This document shows positions 4,436 to 7,659 of a stretch of DNA of 7,659 nucleotides, in pieces; position 1 is the stretch's first letter; every line of letters begins with the position of its first letter. Below the pieces are notes generated by a model, which was not told where the DNA came from, did not search any database, and was given only the letters and a program-made list of their open reading frames with translations. The position numbers were made by a program, and so were the translations under genes. The DNA is from Bacteriovoracaceae bacterium UBA4096 (GTDB lineage: Bacteria > Bdellovibrionota > Bacteriovoracia > Bacteriovoracales > Bacteriovoracaceae), in the NCBI GenBank assembly GCA_002381945.1, contig DFXY01000024.1, forward strand, positions 62,122 through 69,780, in the 5' to 3' direction.

Positions 4436-5984
4436 GTTAATTTTAATTTCAATCTTCTTACTTGGTTCTGCCCTGGCCTTAGCACAGGGGACAGCACCCG
4501 CGACTCCAACTGCCACTTCTGCAACCGCCACAGGTAATGTGGTTGAAAAAGATCTTGAAGTTGCCATGGGTATTGATGCCATTGAAAAAGTGGATTTTGA
4601 TTACAGTACTAAGATGACTATTGGTAATGAGCAATTCTTAAAACTGGTCTTGGTTCCCCAAAAAAGAGAAATTATTTTCAAAGGCTTAAAGCCCGGCAGA
4701 ACAACTGTTCTGATTCGGGATACTTTAGGTGATATTCGTTTAAGGTATACGGTTGTCGTTACTGCCACTGGTAAATCCAATACGGTTTCTGAGTTGAGAG
4801 AACTCATTGGTGATATTGAAGGTTTGGAGATTGGAATCAGAGGCGGGAAGGTTTTTGTTGGAGGAGAAATTGTCGTTCCGGATGATATCGGAAGAGTTTC
4901 TCAGGTGCTGGCAAGTTACCCGGATGTTCTGACGTTAATAGAACTCTCACCGCAAACTCAAAGAGTTATCGCTCGTAAAATGAGTGATGAACTTGCTAAG
5001 AATAATCTAAAAGACGTTACAGTCCGGGTAGTTAATAAGGTTTATTGGCTAGAGGGTGTCGTTAGTAATGATCTTAAGAAAAAACTAGCTGTGACTATTG
5101 CCACTGCTTATTTACCGCCTAAGATTCAAAATCTGTCTGCTAATAGTCAGCGTTTTCAGACACCGGTCACCAATGACATCATTGATTTCATTGCCATCAA
5201 TGAAAAAAAAGAACCGCAACCAACTCCCAAAATGGTGAAGATAACTTCCCAGTTTGTGGAATTGTCGAAAAGTTACAATAAAGTTTTTGCTTTTAAATGG
5301 GCACCATTGATGGGTGAAGACAACAGTCAGATCCAATTTGGTCAAACTGAAGATGGTAATCTTACCGGTCAGGCCTCCAAGGGAACTTTGAGTGCTACCA
5401 TCTCAAACTTATTTCCCAAGTTAAATGCTGCTAAAAGTGCTGGTTATGCCAGAACCATACAGTCTGGAATGGTGATCGTTCGGGATGGTTTTGAGCAAGG
5501 TGGAAAAATTTCGAAGAAGACAACCATCCCGTTTGCCCTGGGTACCGGAGAGTTTCAGAAGGCGAGTTCAGCGGAAGTCGGTTTGGATCTCGAAGTAAAG
5601 CCTAAAATTCTTGAACAGGAAAAAATTGAATTAGGTATCGTTCTCTCCGTTAGCGTTCAAGTAGCTTCGGGGAGTGCCAGTCCGGTTACCACCAGTAACT
5701 CTGTTAATACCAATGTTGTTTTGAAATCAAAAGAATCAGCAGCGATTGGGGGGATTGTTCAGAATACCTCGGCGACTGATTATGATAACACCGGCAATGA
5801 CCCGGCACCACTTCAACCTGCTTCATCTGGTGGCGGAGGCGGCTCGCCCTTGTTCCGGTTATACCGCTCAAAGAGTTATTCAACCAATAAGAGTCAGTAC
5901 GTCATGTTCGTAACCCCTGAAATAATTGAATCTGCATCGGCCGGTTCAGAAGAGATCAGAAAGAAATTCCGGAGAAGAGAGTAA
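4425..5984 (+). CDS. cpaC: CpaC/RcpA outer-membrane secretin
   Basis: This is the ring-forming outer-membrane channel through which the pilus leaves the cell. I choose GTG at 4425: AAAGGA (4410-4415) lies nine bases upstream, the overlap with cpaB is only 11 bases, and the product begins with a compact signal peptide (VVARLILISIFLLGSALALA|Q, first residue read as Met). An in-frame ATG at 4359 would add 22 basic residues and overlap cpaB by 77 bases; it has a passable AGG and cannot be excluded. In the 519-residue form, residues about 44-114 match the pilus N-terminal domain of CpaC-type secretins. Residues about 121-245 form BON-like repeats (GGKVFVGGEIVVPDD; NKVYWLEGVVSNDLK). The secretin domain spans about 278-510: VNTNVVLKSKESAAIGGIV, a Gly-rich turn, SPLFRLYRSKS and the end strand QYVMFVTPEIIE. 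No lipobox is present, so outer-membrane delivery probably needs a separate pilotin. A run of eight A around 5201 is a possible sequencing-error site. Confidence 0.9.
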   Translation: MVARLILISIFLLGSALALAQGTAPATPTATSATATGNVVEKDLEVAMGIDAIEKVDFDYSTKMTIGNEQFLKLVLVPQKREIIFKGLKPGRTTVLIRDTLGDIRLRYTVVVTATGKSNTVSELRELIGDIEGLEIGIRGGKVFVGGEIVVPDDIGRVSQVLASYPDVLTLIELSPQTQRVIARKMSDELAKNNLKDVTVRVVNKVYWLEGVVSNDLKKKLAVTIATAYLPPKIQNLSANSQRFQTPVTNDIIDFIAINEKKEPQPTPKMVKITSQFVELSKSYNKVFAFKWAPLMGEDNSQIQFGQTEDGNLTGQASKGTLSATISNLFPKLNAAKSAGYARTIQSGMVIVRDGFEQGGKISKKTTIPFALGTGEFQKASSAEVGLDLEVKPKILEQEKIELGIVLSVSVQVASGSASPVTTSNSVNTNVVLKSKESAAIGGIVQNTSATDYDNTGNDPAPLQPASSGGGGGSPLFRLYRSKSYSTNKSQYVMFVTPEIIESASAGSEEIRKKFRRRE

Positions 5985-5986
5985 GG

Positions 5987-7659
5987 ATGGCAGGTCATAT
6001 CATAAGTATTATTGGTGGTAAGGGAGGAGTCGGCAAATCTCAAGTTGCTGCTAACCTCGCGATTGCTTATGCCGGAGAACTAAGATCTAAAACGTTACTT
6101 ATGGACTTTGACCAAAAGGCCTGTGGTGATCAGAACATCATTACGGGACTTAAATCCAAAAAGAATTTAAAAGAGCTTTCGGAATTCTCGGGAGCACTCG
6201 ATCCTCGTTCTATTCAACTTTTTACCGCTGATCATAAGGCGGGTATTTCTTTTATCGGTATGCCTACTGAAGCGATTGCTGCCGGTCAGATCAATGAAGA
6301 GGGATTAGGCAAGGCCTTAAAGGCGATCGTAAATATTTACCCACTCACTATCATTGATGCTGGAAGTGAATTAACTCCGCTGGCCCTGAAGGCACTGGAG
6401 TATTCAACTCTTATTTTTTTAGTGGCTTCACCTGACTTACTTGCCGTTAATCAATGTAAACGAATGTACACGGATCTTGTGACCATGCTCTTTCCTAAAG
6501 ACATGATTCAGATTCTGGTCAATCAAGCAGTCAATGGCCATCCAGTGAGTCCGGACGTGATTGGTAAACAGATTGGTAAACCAGTCTTCCATGCAATCCC
6601 TCGAGATGATGCCAGTTGTATCGCGGCCCTTTCGCGTTCTACTCCCGTAATTGTCGGCGCTAAAGGTTCGCCTTTTGGTGCAGGGGTGACAGATTGCGCT
6701 CGTAAACTGATTCAGAAAAACGTTCTTAAGACTCTTGAAAAACTGGCCAAGCCTCAGGACACCAAAAATCAATCCCAGCCAGGGTCAAAAAATGGTGAAG
6801 CTCCTTCAGAGGATAGAAAGAAAGATCAATGGACCGAACTTAAGAGTCGTATACATAAGGCCCTCGTAGAAGAAATGGATCTTAAAAAACAGGACGATAA
6901 TGATCCTAAGGCCAAGATCATCCTGCGTGAACAGACCAAGAAAATGGTGGTGGAGCTTCTAGGCAAAGAGGACACCAAAAACATACTTCCTACTCGTGAT
7001 GACATGAACCGGATTGTAAAAGAAATCCTGGATGAAGCATTGGGCTTAGGTCCTTTGGAAGATATGTTGGCCGATAAAACCATCTCAGAGATCATGGTGG
7101 TTGGACCTAAAAAAATCTATTACGAACAAAGTGGTAAGGTTAAAAAATCAGAAATTACCTTCACCAATGATCGTCAGGTCATGAATGTGATTGAACGTAT
7201 CGTGGCCCCCATCGGTCGAAGGATTGATGAGAAAACTCCATACGTTGATGCGCGTTTGCCGGATGGTTCCCGTGTTCACGCCATTATTCCTCCCTGTGCC
7301 ATTGATGGCTGCTGTATCACAATTCGAAAATTCCCTGATAAACGTCTTAACTATAAAGACATGGTTAAATATGGTTCTATGACCGAAGAGATGGCCGACT
7401 TCCTGCGGATTTCCGTGGAAGCTCATCGAAACCTGGTTGTTTCGGGTGGTACTGGTTCCGGTAAAACGACTCTGGTGAATATGCTCGGCGGATTTATTCA
7501 GTCCAATGAACGAATCATTACCTGCGAAGATTCGGCCGAACTTAACTTCCCACAAGATCACGTTGTACGCTTAGAAACTCGTCCACCATCACTGGAAGGT
7601 GACGGCGAAATTGATATTCGATGTCTGGTTAAGCAAACTCTGCGTATGCGTCCTGACCG
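5987..7659 (+). CDS. cpaF: CpaE/TadZ-like ATPase fused to CpaF/TadA assembly ATPase (3' truncated)
   Basis: One uninterrupted frame starts at the ATG two bases after the cpaC stop, with GGAG and GAGAG as ribosome binding site, and runs off the window after 557 codons. Residues about 4-250 are a MinD/ParA-type ATPase like CpaE/TadZ. It has deviant Walker A GGKGGVGKS (Lys12, Lys17), LLMDFD (Asp40, Asp42), and a Walker B-like TIIDAG (Asp124). There is no receiver domain before it, unlike Caulobacter CpaE. Residues about 254-282 are a polar linker rich in Lys, Gln, Asp and Ser. From Trp282 on, the protein is CpaF/TadA, the hexameric secretion ATPase that powers pilus assembly at the inner membrane: N-terminal helices, ARLPDGSRVHAIIPP, Walker A GGTGSGKTT (487-495) and Asp-box CEDSAEL (513-519). 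The sequence stops at LRMRPDR, just before Walker B. CpaE and CpaF are normally separate genes. I checked the frame at several points and saw no shift. Confidence 0.9.
   Translation, partial: MAGHIISIIGGKGGVGKSQVAANLAIAYAGELRSKTLLMDFDQKACGDQNIITGLKSKKNLKELSEFSGALDPRSIQLFTADHKAGISFIGMPTEAIAAGQINEEGLGKALKAIVNIYPLTIIDAGSELTPLALKALEYSTLIFLVASPDLLAVNQCKRMYTDLVTMLFPKDMIQILVNQAVNGHPVSPDVIGKQIGKPVFHAIPRDDASCIAALSRSTPVIVGAKGSPFGAGVTDCARKLIQKNVLKTLEKLAKPQDTKNQSQPGSKNGEAPSEDRKKDQWTELKSRIHKALVEEMDLKKQDDNDPKAKIILREQTKKMVVELLGKEDTKNILPTRDDMNRIVKEILDEALGLGPLEDMLADKTISEIMVVGPKKIYYEQSGKVKKSEITFTNDRQVMNVIERIVAPIGRRIDEKTPYVDARLPDGSRVHAIIPPCAIDGCCITIRKFPDKRLNYKDMVKYGSMTEEMADFLRISVEAHRNLVVSGGTGSGKTTLVNMLGGFIQSNERIITCEDSAELNFPQDHVVRLETRPPSLEGDGEIDIRCLVKQTLRMRPD

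Noticed and set aside
6414..6420. Seven-T run inside the ATPase fusion as a programmed frameshift or sequencing slip
   Set aside because: The frame continues correctly through it, and conserved ATPase motifs lie in the same frame on both sides.
6746..6830. Linker between the two ATPase domains as a hidden gene boundary
   Set aside because: There is no stop codon, no ribosome binding site with a start at the domain edge, and the polar linker reads smoothly in one frame.
6437..7561. Three minus-strand open frames of 111, 89 and 137 residues opposite the CpaE-CpaF gene
   Set aside because: They lie antisense to conserved ATPase sequence, and their translations look like complements of coding DNA with no family features.

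Overview
This window holds the 5' half of a tad/flp (tight adherence, type IVb/IVc pilus) locus, preceded by an unrelated pair of convergent genes and a roughly 500-base intergenic region. The moderate GC (about 40-45% by eye), the gene order and the fusion of a MinD/CpaE-like ATPase to CpaF point to a Gram-negative bacterium. A predatory-type Bdellovibrionota relative (Bacteriovorax/Peredibacter/Bdellovibrio) is my best guess. This is inference from gene style; no taxonomic marker gene is present.

Layout. 1-198 (+) is the 3' end of an unrecognised gene. 190-720 (-) is a 176-residue hypothetical protein whose stop codon overlaps the first gene tail to tail. 721-1226 contains no protein gene but is dense with signals. 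On the minus strand, 793-983 looks like a 6S RNA (ssrS): a long 5'/3' closing stem, a 3' U run, a -10 box at the right distance, and sequence blocks matching the terminal arm of E. coli 6S RNA. On the plus strand, an extended -10 promoter (1123-1131) and a structured leader drive the pilus operon.

The operon, all on the plus strand, runs: flp major pilin (1227-1427); a strong hairpin starting at the flp stop codon; a 73-residue minor prepilin (1482-1703); the prepilin peptidase TadV/CpaA (1700-2194); a 100-residue pilin-like protein with a hydrophilic tail (2185-2487); two TadE-like minor pilins (2484-3017 and 3017-3520); CpaB/RcpC (3605-4435); the secretin CpaC/RcpA (about 4425-5984); and a CpaE-CpaF fusion ATPase that runs off the window end (5987-7659). 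Genes from 1482 to 3520 overlap by 1-10 bases, so they are probably translationally coupled.

How they work together. Five prepilins carry the same G|Q-x3-E cleavage site. TadV cuts them at the inner membrane. CpaF powers assembly of Flp into a fibre, the fused CpaE-like domain probably places or couples the machine, and CpaC with CpaB forms the outer-membrane exit. TadB, TadC and the CpaD/TadD-type lipoproteins are not in the window and may lie downstream.

Most noteworthy: the unannotated 6S-like RNA with two competing folds, the in-frame CpaE-CpaF fusion, the set of five prepilins (one possibly a counterpart of the Bdellovibrio host-interaction protein Bd0108), and the hairpin that may set the flp to minor pilin ratio.
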